From positions 1 to 64,000 of the forward strand of contig NZ_LGCN01000228.1 in assembly GCF_001279005.1 (NCBI RefSeq): a stretch of DNA of 64,000 nt, in the 5' to 3' direction. A program made the position numbers and the translations under genes. How positions within the stretch are numbered: the first letter of the stretch is position 1; the number at the start of each line of letters is the position of its first letter. A model generated the notes under the pieces. That model had not been told where the DNA came from, did no database searches, and saw only the letters and a list, made by a program, of their open reading frames with translations. This DNA comes from Streptomyces caelestis. GTDB lineage: Bacteria; Actinomycetota; Actinomycetes; Streptomycetales; Streptomycetaceae. Below are positions 26,280 through 36,670 of this stretch, piece by piece.

Positions 26280-27272
26280 TCAGTACGCCAGCGAGCGGTC
26301 GACGGCGTCCAGCACCCGGTCCAGGTCCGGGAGGTAGGACTCCTCCAGGCGGGCCGGCGGGTACGGGGCGTGGTAGCCGCCCACCCGCAGCACCGGGGCC
26401 TCCAGGTGGTAGAAGCAGCGCTCCGTGATCCGGGCGGCGATCTCCGCGCCGGAGCCGAAGAACACCGGCGCCTCGTGGACGACGACCAGCCGGCGGGTCT
26501 TCTCCACCGACGCCTGGATCGAGTCGAAGTCGAGCGGGGAGACCGAGCGCAGGTCCAGCACCTCCAGGGAGCGGCCCTCCTCGGCCGCCGCGTCGGCGAC
26601 CTCCTGGCAGAGCTTCACCATCGGGCCGTACGCCACGAGCGTGAGGTCCGTGCCCTCGCGCACCACCCGCGCGGTGTGCAGCGGGCCCGGGATCGCCTCG
26701 GTGTCGACCTCGGCCTTGTCCCAGTAGCGCCGCTTGGGCTCGAAGAAGATCACCGGGTCGTCGCTCTGGATGGCCTGCTGCATCATCCAGTAGGCGTCCG
26801 ACGCGTTCGACGGCGACACGATCTTCAGACCGGCCACGTGCGCGAACAGCGACTCCGGGGACTCCGAGTGGTGCTCCACCGCGCCGATGCCGCCGCCGTA
26901 CGGGATGCGCACGACGACGGGGAGCTTGACCTTGCCCAGCGAGCGGGCGTGCATCTTCGCGAGCTGCGTGACGATCTGGTCGTACGCCGGGAAGACGAAG
27001 CCGTCGAACTGGATCTCCACCACCGGCCGGTAACCGCGCAGGGCCAGGCCGATCGCGGTGCCGACGATGCCCGACTCGGCGAGCGGGGTGTCGATGACAC
27101 GGCTGTCGCCGAAGTCCTTCTGCAGCCCGTCCGTCACCCGGAACACGCCGCCGAGCTTGCCGACGTCCTCGCCCATGACGAGGACCTTGGGGTCCGCGTC
27201 CAGGGCGTGCCGCAACGACTCGTTGATCGCCTTGGCCAGGGCCATGTTCTTGGATGTCACGGTCTCCGCCAT
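26280..27272 (-). CDS. bkdB: Branched-chain 2-oxoacid dehydrogenase E1 beta, operon 1
   Basis: 330-residue beta subunit of the decarboxylating E1 component; with the alpha subunit it forms the thiamine diphosphate site. Marks: VMGEDVGKLGGVFRVTDGL, DTPLAESGIVGTAIGLALRG, the IPYGGGIGAVEHHSES loop and the C-terminal YLPDLDRVLDAVDRSL. One base separates the E1 alpha stop from this ATG (TGACATG), so coupling is tight. E2 follows 10 bases after the stop. Confidence 0.93.
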   Translation of the reverse strand: MAETVTSKNMALAKAINESLRHALDADPKVLVMGEDVGKLGGVFRVTDGLQKDFGDSRVIDTPLAESGIVGTAIGLALRGYRPVVEIQFDGFVFPAYDQIVTQLAKMHARSLGKVKLPVVVRIPYGGGIGAVEHHSESPESLFAHVAGLKIVSPSNASDAYWMMQQAIQSDDPVIFFEPKRRYWDKAEVDTEAIPGPLHTARVVREGTDLTLVAYGPMVKLCQEVADAAAEEGRSLEVLDLRSVSPLDFDSIQASVEKTRRLVVVHEAPVFFGSGAEIAARITERCFYHLEAPVLRVGGYHAPYPPARLEESYLPDLDRVLDAVDRSLAY

Positions 27273-27273
27273 G

Positions 27274-28479
27274 TCACTTACCCCCGTCCGCGTCCGCGAA
27301 CGACGCCTGGTAGGCGGCGAACTGCGCACGCTCCTCGTCCACGAGCGCGTGTCCGTCCGCGTACACGTTCTCGAAGATGGCGAAGTGGTCCGGGTCCGGC
27401 ATGGCACGGACCGCTTCGCGCACTCGTTTGCCCAACGCCTCGCTCTCGGTCTCCAGTTCCGCGAAGAATCCCTCGTCCGCGTGGTTTGAGGACTCCAGAT
27501 AGCGGCGAAGGCGCAGGATCGGGTCCTTGGCCTCCCAGGCCAGGCGCTCCTCGTCGCCCCGGTAGCGGGTCGGGTCGTCGGAGGTGGTGTGCGCGCCCAT
27601 GCGGTACGTGAACGCCTCGACCAGCGTCGGACCCTCACCGGCGCGCGCCCGCTCCAGGGCCCACTTGGTGACGGCCAGGTTCGCCAGCACGTCGTTGCCG
27701 TCCACCCGGACGCCCGGGAAACCGAAGCCCTGCGCGCGCTGGTACAGCGGCACGCGGGACTGCTTCTCGGTCGGCTCGGAGATCGCCCACTGGTTGTTCT
27801 GGCAGAAGAACACCACCGGGGCGTTGTAGACCGCGGAGAAGGTGAACGCCTCGGCCACGTCGCCCTGGCTGGACGCGCCGTCGCCGAAGTAGGCGATGAC
27901 CGCGCTGTCCGCGCCGTCCTTGGTGACGCCCATCGCGTAGCCCGTGGCGTGCAGGGCCTGCGAGCCGATGACGATCGTGTACAGGTGGAAGTTGTTGCCG
28001 TTCGGGTCCCAGCCGCCGTTGTTCACGCCGCGGAACATGCCGAGCAGGTTGGTCGGGTCCACCCCGCGGCACCACGCGACGCCGTGCTCGCGGTAGGTGG
28101 GGAAGACGTAGTCGTCGTCGCGCAGCGCCCGGCCGGAACCGATCTGCGCCGCCTCCTGTCCGAGCAGCGAGGCCCACAGGCCCAGCTCGCCCTGGCGCTG
28201 CAGGGAGGTGGCCTCGGCGTCGAAGCGGCGGGTGAGCACCATGTCGCGGTACAGGCCACGCAGGTCGTCGGCGGTGACGCCGGCGACGTACTGGTCGAAC
28301 TCGGCGTTCTTGACGCGCTTGCCCTCGGGCGTCAGCAGCTGGACGAGGGCGGGCTCGGCGCTCTTCCCGGCGCCGGCGGCCTTCTTGGTGGTGCGGGTGG
28401 TGCGCTTGGTGCCGGTGGTGCCGGCCTTGCTTCCGGCGCTGCGTCGCGGTGTGCGCGCGGCAGTGCTCTCCACGGTCAC
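27274..28479 (-). CDS. bkdA: Branched-chain 2-oxoacid dehydrogenase E1 alpha, operon 1
   Basis: 401-residue alpha subunit that binds thiamine diphosphate and magnesium through GDGASSQGDVAEAF...QNN (near residue 195-225) and carries the YRMGAHTTSDDPTRYR phosphorylation-loop-like region. An unusual basic, low-complexity head (TPRRSAGSKAGTTGTKRTTR..) precedes the fold; it is longer than in the second E1 alpha. GTG at 28479 is chosen for GGAGG seven bases upstream. First gene of the operon; a palindrome at 28670-28691 upstream is a candidate Lrp/BkdR box. A pyruvate-type substrate cannot be fully excluded. Confidence 0.9.
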   Translation of the reverse strand: MTVESTAARTPRRSAGSKAGTTGTKRTTRTTKKAAGAGKSAEPALVQLLTPEGKRVKNAEFDQYVAGVTADDLRGLYRDMVLTRRFDAEATSLQRQGELGLWASLLGQEAAQIGSGRALRDDDYVFPTYREHGVAWCRGVDPTNLLGMFRGVNNGGWDPNGNNFHLYTIVIGSQALHATGYAMGVTKDGADSAVIAYFGDGASSQGDVAEAFTFSAVYNAPVVFFCQNNQWAISEPTEKQSRVPLYQRAQGFGFPGVRVDGNDVLANLAVTKWALERARAGEGPTLVEAFTYRMGAHTTSDDPTRYRGDEERLAWEAKDPILRLRRYLESSNHADEGFFAELETESEALGKRVREAVRAMPDPDHFAIFENVYADGHALVDEERAQFAAYQASFADADGGK

Positions 28480-28850
28480 GTGTGCTCCTCCGTCGGTCCG
28501 GCCCCCGGGGTTGCCGGTAGGCCAGTGCGGCTCACCTGTTCTCGACCACCGGGCACGGGGTGGGTGCCACTCGACCGGGAACAGGCGTGACAGGTGCCCC
28601 GGCGAGCGCCCTGCAAGAGGAACGTTACCCAGTGCTCCACATCTCTGTGAAACCCCTCTGACCTGCGATTTTGCTTGGATTTCCAAGTAAATCGGGGAAG
28701 GTGCCGAAGGTGCGCTGGTCACAGCCTCGCAGGAGGCCGGAGCAACGGCACGTTATCCCGGCCACCCCGGACACGGGAAGGGTCGAGTTTCGCGCCCGGA
28801 AGTGGTACGCGGCGCGGGGTGAGCGGGGGTGCGGCCGGAGCCGGCCGGGG
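28480..28850. other. Upstream region of first bkd operon
   Basis: 371 bases between the E1 alpha start and the kinase stop. It holds the operon's promoter and the AT-rich palindrome at 28670-28691. No gene or structured RNA was recognised. Confidence 0.5.
28670..28691. promoter_or_regulatory. Candidate Lrp/BkdR operator
   Basis: CTTGGATTTCCAAG (28674-28687), extended by TTTG/TAAA, is the most AT-rich palindrome in the window and lies about 190 bases upstream of the E1 alpha start. Its form suits an Lrp/AsnC-type dimer. Confidence 0.5.
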
Positions 28851-30488
<1,638 letters not shown>

Positions 30489-30834
30489 CAGTCCTCGCCG
30501 TCGTTTCTGCCCGCGGTGCGCGCGGTGTTGTCACGGTCTTCGTCGGCCACGCTACAGCCTCAGCGTGTGCCCCCGGTCCGGGACGGGCTGCCAGGACCGC
30601 CACGAGACGGACCGGTCATGAAACCCTCACTCCGTACTGTCGTGCAAATTCCGTGGACCGGCAGTAGGCCCCCTGTAACGCTTCCGCGACGCTTCGTCCG
30701 CGTACGGTCACGGAACGGGCACCGCGCTTGACGTGTCCGTGGCCTGGGGCAGACTTGGCCGGGAATGGTGCATCGGACCCACGACGGATCGGTCACCGAA
30801 GACGGCGCCGGAGAGGCTACGGGGGAAGCGGAAC
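30489..30834. promoter_or_regulatory. Shared promoter region of divergent kinases
   Basis: 346 non-coding bases. TTGACG (30728-30733) with CAGACT 16 bases on (30750-30755) is a reasonable sigma-70-like promoter for the plus-strand kinase. I see no clear promoter for the minus-strand kinase. Confidence 0.45.
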
Positions 30835-32481
30835 ATGAGCCAGCACGGCGCACAGGGCCGAGGCGCGGGGCGGGCGCTCGCCGGCGGACGCTACCAACTG
30901 CGGGACCTGCTCGGCCAGGGCGGCATGGCCTCGGTCCACCTCGCCTACGACAGCGTGCTCGACCGTCAGGTCGCCATCAAGACGTTGCACACGGAACTCG
31001 GCCGGGAACAGGCCTTCCGCGAGCGCTTCCGCCGCGAGGCCCAGTCCGTGGCGAAGCTCACGCACACCAACATCGTCTCGGTCTTCGACACCGGCGAGGA
31101 CGACGTGGACGGCATGACGACGCCGTACATCGTCATGGAGTACGTCGAGGGCCGCCCGCTGGGGTCCGTGCTCGACGAGGACGTGCGGCAGCAGGGCGCG
31201 ATGCCCGCCGACAAGGCGCTGAAGATCACCGCGGACGTCCTGGCGGCCCTGGAGATCAGTCACGAGATGGGGCTGGTCCACCGCGACATCAAGCCGGGCA
31301 ACGTGATGACGACCAAGCGCGGTGTGGTCAAGGTCATGGACTTCGGCATCGCCCGCGCCATGCAGTCCGGCGTGACGTCGATGACGCAGACCGGCATGGT
31401 CGTCGGCACCCCGCAGTACCTCTCCCCGGAGCAAGCGCTCGGCCGGGGCGTGGACGCCCGTTCCGACCTGTACTCGGTCGGCATCATGCTGTTCCAGCTG
31501 GTCACCGGGCGGCTGCCGTTCGACGCGGACTCGCCGCTGGCCATCGCGTACGCGCACGTGCAGGAGGAGCCGCCGGTCGCGTCCTCGGTCAACCGTTCGC
31601 TGCCGCCGGCCGTGGACGCGCTGATCGCCCGCGCGCTGAAGAAGAACCCGAACGAACGTTTCCCCAGCGCGGAGTCCATGCGCGCGGAGTGCCTGCGGGT
31701 CGCGCAGTCCTTCCACGCGGCCCCGCCGAGCATCGTCCCCGGTGCGCAGGCGCAGAGCGGCGCGGGCGTCGGTTCCGCGGTGTTCCCGCCGGTCGACCAG
31801 GCGACCCCGGCGCCCACGGGCACCGTGCAGACGCCGTACCAGCCGGCGCCGGCGCCCCACCCGTACGGCACACCGGCGCCGCCCGCGCCCTCCCCGGCGT
31901 ACGGCTACCCGCAGCAGGGCGGCTACCAGGCGCCCGTACCGTCGCCCTACGCGCCGCAGCCGGGGCCGCAGACCCCGCCGCCGTACGACCTCACGCCCCA
32001 GGCGTCCGGCCCGGGCGGCGGCCGGAACAAGCCGGTGATCATCGGGTCGGTCGTCGTCTCGCTCGTCGCCGTCGGCGGCCTGATCACGACGCTGCTGATG
32101 AACGGCGGCGAGGATGATCCGCAGGCCGGCGGCGGAGGCGGCGCTTCGGCCTCGGCGTCGGCGTCGGCGGCCAAGGCGGAGGGCTACCGCGGGCCGGACA
32201 CGTCGAAGAAGATCGACAAGGAGGAGTGCGAGGAGCCGGAGGAGTCGTACAACGACCCCGACAAGGTCCGGCTGCCGAACTTCAAGTACAAGTACATCGG
32301 GTCCGTGAAGGAGTGCTTCCAGGCCGCCGGCTGGAGCGACATCAAGATCCTCAAGGTGGACGAGAACACCTACGGCGAGGGCTCCGTCCGGGAGCAGTAC
32401 CCGCCGGCGGGCTCGGACGTCGACCCCGAGGACATGCCGCAGATCACGCTCAAGGTCTCCACGGGCAACCCTCCGTCCTGA
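30835..32481 (+). CDS. Membrane Ser/Thr protein kinase with PASTA-like domain
   Basis: A 548-residue PknB-type kinase. Catalytic domain about 20-285 (GQGGMASVHLAYD, AIKTL, HRDIKPGNV, DFGIARAM, GTPQYLSPEQA), a Pro/Gln/Tyr-rich linker, one membrane helix near 400-420 (VIIGSVVVSLVAVGGLITTL), an Ala/Ser spacer and a single extracellular PASTA-like module (VRLPNFKYKYIGSVKECFQA ... REQYPPAGSDV). PASTA modules bind muropeptides or lipid II, so it may sense wall status. ATG at 30835 follows GGGGGAAGCGG. Divergent from the repeat-tailed kinase. Confidence 0.92.
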   Translation: MSQHGAQGRGAGRALAGGRYQLRDLLGQGGMASVHLAYDSVLDRQVAIKTLHTELGREQAFRERFRREAQSVAKLTHTNIVSVFDTGEDDVDGMTTPYIVMEYVEGRPLGSVLDEDVRQQGAMPADKALKITADVLAALEISHEMGLVHRDIKPGNVMTTKRGVVKVMDFGIARAMQSGVTSMTQTGMVVGTPQYLSPEQALGRGVDARSDLYSVGIMLFQLVTGRLPFDADSPLAIAYAHVQEEPPVASSVNRSLPPAVDALIARALKKNPNERFPSAESMRAECLRVAQSFHAAPPSIVPGAQAQSGAGVGSAVFPPVDQATPAPTGTVQTPYQPAPAPHPYGTPAPPAPSPAYGYPQQGGYQAPVPSPYAPQPGPQTPPPYDLTPQASGPGGGRNKPVIIGSVVVSLVAVGGLITTLLMNGGEDDPQAGGGGGASASASASAAKAEGYRGPDTSKKIDKEECEEPEESYNDPDKVRLPNFKYKYIGSVKECFQAAGWSDIKILKVDENTYGEGSVREQYPPAGSDVDPEDMPQITLKVSTGNPPS

Positions 32482-32501
32482 TCCCGGCCGTACGCGGCAC
32501 G

Positions 32502-32538
32502 GCGAAGGGGCCCGGCATCCGATGCCGGGCCCCTTCGC
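32502..32538. terminator. Bidirectional terminator hairpin
   Basis: Perfect 18-bp arms (GCGAAGGGGCCCGGCATC) with a 1-nt centre, between the convergent kinase and Bpa genes. Confidence 0.85.
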
Positions 32539-32583
32539 GTCGTCCGTGTCGTTCTTCTCGTCCGGGCGGGGAGGGTGGGGCGG

Positions 32584-33123
32584 TTACAGGTACGGGCCGC
32601 CCGAGCGGCCGCCCGGGTGCGGGTCCTCCAGGCCGTCGCCGACACCCGGCGGGAGGGCGCGGCGCATCTGCTCCAGCTGGGCGCGCGCGGCCATCTGCTG
32701 GGCGAACAGCGTGGTCTGAATGCCGTGGAACAGGCCCTCCAGCCAGCCCACCAGCTGGGCCTGCGCGATCCGCAGTTCGGCGTCGCTCGGGGTGTTCTCG
32801 TCCGTGAAGGGCAGGGAGAGCCGCTCCAGCTCCTCGACCAGCTCCGGGGCCAGACCGTCCTCCAGCTCCTTCACCGAACTGGCGTGGATCTCCTTGAGGC
32901 GGACCCGGCTGGCCTCGTCCAGGGGAGCCGCGCGCACCTCTTCCAGCAGCTGCTTGATCATGCTGCCGATCCGCATGACCTTCGCCGGCTGCTCCACCTG
33001 CTCCGTGAGCGGGGTCTCGCGCGAGTCCTCGTCCCCGGTGCCGCCGCCGAGCGCCATGCCGTCCTGGCCGACGACCAGGATCTGCGGATTCTCCGGTGAT
33101 CGTTCGTTCCTCGGCATCTCCAT
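32584..33123 (-). CDS. bpa: Bacterial proteasome activator Bpa/PafE
   Basis: A 179-residue protein of the DUF2587 family: a four-helix bundle (VMRIGSMIKQLLEEVRAAPL to LVGWLEGLFHGIQTTLFAQQ) forming a dodecameric ring that opens the 20S proteasome without ATP. The C-terminus GGPYL resembles the GQYL tail that docks into the proteasome in Mycobacterium. No proteasome genes are in the window. Start is uncertain between ATG 33123 and ATG 33117; neither has a strong ribosome binding site. It converges with the PASTA kinase gene. Confidence 0.88.
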   Translation of the reverse strand: MEMPRNERSPENPQILVVGQDGMALGGGTGDEDSRETPLTEQVEQPAKVMRIGSMIKQLLEEVRAAPLDEASRVRLKEIHASSVKELEDGLAPELVEELERLSLPFTDENTPSDAELRIAQAQLVGWLEGLFHGIQTTLFAQQMAARAQLEQMRRALPPGVGDGLEDPHPGGRSGGPYL

Positions 33124-33315
33124 GCCGCCATTGTCGCGCACGCCCGTACCCCGCTCGGGCGGTGCCCCCGGAAGCGGGGCTCTTCCGTGGGGGTCCACCC
33201 GACGGCCGTATCCGGAATGCCGGGAGCATCCGGGAATGACAGGCTGTTGGGCGTCCATCCGGCCCATCTTGCCGACGGTGTGACCGAGCACCGGTCGGCG
33301 CGGGAGGTCACGGTC

Positions 33316-34041
33316 GTGACTTCATGGCTGCGTGTAGCGGGGGCGACGGTCGTTCTGGCGGCGGGGGCGGCGGTGATGCCGTACGGCCCTGTCGCGGCGC
33401 CCCCGGCGTACGGGATCGACGGCGCCGCCCCCACGTCCCCGTTCCCCTCGTCGACGCCCTGGGCGTCCCCTTCTCCACACTCCTCGCCGCCCTCTTCGTC
33501 GCACTCCGGGGAGCCGCCGCGGGCCGGGGACCGGCCGGCTGGGGGCCACGACCGGCCGGGCGAGGACCACGACCGGCCGGGCGAGGACCACGACCGGCCG
33601 GATGAGGGCCACGACCGGCCGGATGAGGGCCACGACCGGCCGGGGCGGCACGAGGCGGCCGAGAGGGAGTCGCGGGAGCGTGAGCACCGCGACCGGGACG
33701 GAGCGGGCGACGGGGACGCCGGTGCCGTACCGCGGAGGCACGGGCACGCCGAAGGCGTGGGCGACCGGCCCGACGCGGCCGGCGTGCCGCGCCCGGGGGA
33801 CGCCGGGGCCGGGTCCCGGGCGCCCGGCGGGGACGGCACCGTCCCGCGGACACCGGCGTCGCCGGCAACGGTCCCGACGCCCTCCGCGACCTCACGGGAG
33901 GCGGAGTCGCCGAACGCGGCCGCCTCCACCGGGCCCGTCCTGCGCATCCTGCCGCTCGGCAGCGGGCTGATGCTCATCGGACTCGGCTTCGGCCTCGCCG
34001 TCGTGGCCCTGCGCATGCGCCAGGGGCGCGGCACTCCCTGA
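33316..34041 (+). CDS. Exported repeat-rich surface protein of unknown function
   Basis: A 241-residue low-complexity protein. It has a signal-peptide-like start (TSWLRVAGATVVLAAGAAV), a Ser/Pro segment, four and a half 7-residue repeats HDRPGED/HDRPDEG, a charged Arg/Glu/Asp/His region, and a C-terminal membrane helix (LGSGLMLIGLGFGLAVVAL) with a short basic tail. The layout suggests a wall-spanning or surface-anchored protein. The His/Asp-rich repeats could bind metal, but that is only a guess. GTG at 33316 has GGGAGG upstream. No family was recognised. Confidence 0.65.
   Translation: MTSWLRVAGATVVLAAGAAVMPYGPVAAPPAYGIDGAAPTSPFPSSTPWASPSPHSSPPSSSHSGEPPRAGDRPAGGHDRPGEDHDRPGEDHDRPDEGHDRPDEGHDRPGRHEAAERESREREHRDRDGAGDGDAGAVPRRHGHAEGVGDRPDAAGVPRPGDAGAGSRAPGGDGTVPRTPASPATVPTPSATSREAESPNAAASTGPVLRILPLGSGLMLIGLGFGLAVVALRMRQGRGTP
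33547..33643. repeat. 21-bp tandem repeat, HDRP units
   Basis: Four full 21-bp units beginning CACGACCGGCCGG plus a partial fifth, in frame in the surface-protein gene. Confidence 0.9.
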
Positions 34042-34078
34042 ACACCGGGCGGAGCCCCGCCGGGAACCTCCCGACGGG

Positions 34079-34116
34079 CCACCGGGGCACGCGCACGGCG
34101 GTGCCGTCCCCGGTGG
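34079..34116. terminator. Weak hairpin between convergent genes
   Basis: 9-bp arms CCACCGGGG/CCCCGGTGG with a 20-nt loop between the surface-protein gene and the oxidoreductase gene. Confidence 0.4.
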
Positions 34117-34150
34117 GCCGGAAACGGGGACGGACCCCGGCCCGCCGGAT

Positions 34151-35134
34151 TCAGTTCGGCGTGACCAGCAGGACCTTGCCGATGTGGCCGCTCTCCTCCA
34201 CGACCCGGTGGGCGGTGGCCGCGTCCGGCATCGGGATCTCACGGTCGATGACGGGGCGGACCCGGCCGCCGGCGACGAGCGGCCAGACGTGTTCGCGTAC
34301 GGCCGCCACGATCGCCGCCTTCTCCTCCTGGGGCCGGGCGCGCAGCGAGGTCGCGCTGACGGCGGCGCGCTTGCCGAGGAGGGCGCCGATGTTCAGCTCG
34401 CCCTTCGCACCGCCCTGCATGCCGATGATGGCGAGCCGGCCGTTGACGGCGAGGGCCTGGACGTTGCGGTCCAGGTACTTGGCGCCCATGTTGTCGAGGA
34501 TGACGTCCGCGCCGGCGCCGTCGGTGGCCTTCTTCAGCTCGGCGACGAAGTCCTGCTCGCGGTAGTTGATCAGGATGTCGGCGCCGAGTTCGGCGCAGCG
34601 CTCCAGCTTCTCCGTGGTGCCCGCGGTGACGGCGACCCGCGCGCCGACGGCCTTGGCGAGCTGGATCGCCATGGTGCCGATGCCGCTGGAGCCGCCGTGC
34701 ACGAGGAGGGTCTCGCCGGGACGGAGGTGGGCGACCATGAAGACGTTGGACCAGACCGTGCAGACGACCTCCGGGAGCGCGGCGGCCTGGTCGACGGTGA
34801 GCCCCTGCGGGACGGGCAGCAGCTGCCCGGCCGGAACGGCGACCTTCTCCGCGTAGCCGCCGCCGGCGAGCAGCGCGCAGACCTCGTCGCCGACGGCCCA
34901 TCCGCTCACCCCCTCGCCGAGCGCGGCGATCCGTCCGGAGCATTCGAGACCGGGGTGGGGGGAGGCGCCGGGCGGGGGGTCGTAGAAGCCCTGCCGCTGG
35001 AGGATGTCGGCCCGGTTGACGGCGCCGGCCACCACCTCGACCAGGACCTCGCCGGGACCGGCCACGGGGTCGGGGACCTCGTCCCACACCAGCGCCTCGG
35101 GCCCACCGGGTTCGGGAATCGTGATCGCATACAT
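34151..35134 (-). CDS. NAD(P)H:quinone oxidoreductase, PIG3-like MDR family
   Basis: A 327-residue zinc-free medium-chain dehydrogenase/reductase. Rossmann motif HGGSSGIGTMAIQLAK near residue 145, INYREQDF, and the N-terminal MYAITIPEPGGPEAL resemble the PIG3/TP53I3-type quinone reductases. It likely reduces quinones with NADPH. ATG at 35134 begins the conserved first strand; ribosome binding is weak (AGGGGT). It stands alone, divergent from the ABC fragment. Confidence 0.9.
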   Translation of the reverse strand: MYAITIPEPGGPEALVWDEVPDPVAGPGEVLVEVVAGAVNRADILQRQGFYDPPPGASPHPGLECSGRIAALGEGVSGWAVGDEVCALLAGGGYAEKVAVPAGQLLPVPQGLTVDQAAALPEVVCTVWSNVFMVAHLRPGETLLVHGGSSGIGTMAIQLAKAVGARVAVTAGTTEKLERCAELGADILINYREQDFVAELKKATDGAGADVILDNMGAKYLDRNVQALAVNGRLAIIGMQGGAKGELNIGALLGKRAAVSATSLRARPQEEKAAIVAAVREHVWPLVAGGRVRPVIDREIPMPDAATAHRVVEESGHIGKVLLVTPN

Positions 35135-35268
35135 GAAGGGACGGTACCCCTGGGGCGGGAGTGCGTGCCGGATCGAGCCGTTCGGAAATCCGTGTGCGGG
35201 AGCGATGAGTCTGCGCGACCGTAGAAGTCTGTCCCCGCGTAGCCCGAGCACGCGGAAGGACCCGAAGC

Positions 35269-35545
35269 ATGAGCACGCAGACGTCCGGCCCGGCGATCGA
35301 GACCGCCGGCCCGGTCAAGACCTTCGGTGAGACACGGGCCGTCGACGGCGCCGATCTCGTGGTGCCGGCCGGCACGGTGTACGGGGTCCTCGGACCGAAC
35401 GGCGCCAGCAGGACCACCACCGTGAAGATGCTCGCCACCCTCCTGCGGCCCGACGGCGGCGAGGCCCACGTCTTCGGTCACGACATCGTGCGCGAGGCCG
35501 ACGAGGTGCGCGGCCGGGTGAGCCCCACCGGCCAGTACGCGGCCG
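35269..35545 (+). pseudogene. DrrA-type ABC ATPase remnant with damaged Walker A
   Basis: The first about 90 residues match the daunorubicin-resistance-type ATPases ([47 protein letters not shown]). The Walker A reads [10 protein letters not shown] instead of GPNGAGKTTT, so the catalytic lysine is arginine. After about 35545 the sequence is unrelated (antisense to the potassium channel gene) and the frame ends at 35631, so the signature motif, Walker B and His switch are lost. It cannot bind or hydrolyse ATP normally. It is a 3'-deleted pseudogene. Confidence 0.8.
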
Positions 35546-35566
35546 TGCGGGCGCAGGCAGCCGACC

Positions 35567-36670
35567 TCAGCCGCGGAACGGGCGGATGTCGGGCGCGATC
35601 TGCGTGCCCGGCGTCGCCCGCACGATCGTGATCAGCCGGTCCGTCAGCTCCAGCGTCCCGACGTCCTGATCGTCGTAGCCGAGCACCCGGTGCCCGCGTA
35701 CGACGCTCACCACCAGGTCGCCGATCTCGCGGGGCACCTTGCCCACCTCGGCCTTTATGACCGGCCGCTCGACGATGTCGAGCCCGGAGCCCTGCTGGAT
35801 GAGGTCCTCCATGACCATGCCGGCCGAAGGGCTGAGCACGGACAGGCCGAGCAGCCGTCCGGCCGCGCTGGCGCTGGTGATGACCGCGTCGGCGCCCGAC
35901 TGCTTCAGCAGCGGGGCGTTCTCCTCCTCGCGCACCGCGGCCACGATCTTCGCGCCCCGGTTGAGCTGTCGTGCCGTCAGTGTCACGAGGACCGCCGTGT
36001 CGTCGCGCTGTGTCGCGATGATGATCTGCCGGGCCCGCTGCACCTCGGCCCGCTTCAGCACCTCGCTGCGCGTGGCGTCCCCTATGACACCCGCGTAGCC
36101 GTCCGCCGTGGCCGCGTCGATCGCCTTCTCGCTGGGGTCGACGACCACGACCTGTTCCTTCCTGAGCCCGGTCGCGCAGACGGTCTTGATCGCGGACCTG
36201 CCCTTGGTGCCGAACCCGACGACGACGGTGTGATCGCGCAAGGCGGACCTCCAGCGGTTCAGTCGCCACTCCTCCCGCGTGCGTTCGGTGAGGGCCTCGA
36301 GGGTGGTGCCGACCAGGATGATCAGGAACAGCACGCGCAGCGGCGTGATGACGAAGATGTTGGTGAGCCGGGCGCCGTCGCTGACCGGCGTGATGTCGCC
36401 GTACCCGGTGGTGGAGAGGGTGACGGTCGCGTAGTAGAACGCGTCGAGGAGATCGATGGACCCGTCGGAGTTGTCGTTGTAACCACCGCGGTCGGCGTAC
36501 ACGACGAACGCCGTCACCACCAGCACCGCCAGGGCCCACGACAGCCGTTTGGCGACCTGGCGGACCGGGTGCTCCACCAGTTTCCTCGGGAGTTTCACCC
36601 GATGGGTCACCAGGTGTTCGTCCGCCTGGCGAGCGATGACGTCCTGGCCCGGAAGTTTCACGTGAAACAC
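35567..36670 (-). CDS. TrkA-N domain potassium channel
   Basis: A 367-residue two-helix potassium channel with a cytoplasmic RCK gate. The first membrane helix ([16 protein letters not shown], near 45) is followed by the pore with selectivity filter TTGYGD and the second helix ([17 protein letters not shown]). The RCK/TrkA-N domain begins [15 protein letters not shown] (near 145) and a TrkA-C-like part closes the protein. GTG 36670 (MFHVKL) or GTG 36661 could be the start; the latter gives a 4-bp GTGA overlap with moeA. parS site 2 lies exactly across this start region. Confidence 0.9.
   Translation of the reverse strand: MFHVKLPGQDVIARQADEHLVTHRVKLPRKLVEHPVRQVAKRLSWALAVLVVTAFVVYADRGGYNDNSDGSIDLLDAFYYATVTLSTTGYGDITPVSDGARLTNIFVITPLRVLFLIILVGTTLEALTERTREEWRLNRWRSALRDHTVVVGFGTKGRSAIKTVCATGLRKEQVVVVDPSEKAIDAATADGYAGVIGDATRSEVLKRAEVQRARQIIIATQRDDTAVLVTLTARQLNRGAKIVAAVREEENAPLLKQSGADAVITSASAAGRLLGLSVLSPSAGMVMEDLIQQGSGLDIVERPVIKAEVGKVPREIGDLVVSVVRGHRVLGYDDQDVGTLELTDRLITIVRATPGTQIAPDIRPFRG
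36655..36668. promoter_or_regulatory. parS: parS centromere site 2, within overlapping genes
   Basis: Exact GTTTCACGTGAAAC. It covers the last codons of moeA and the first codons of the potassium channel gene, so it is coding in both; read from the channel gene it specifies FHVK. Confidence 0.9.
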
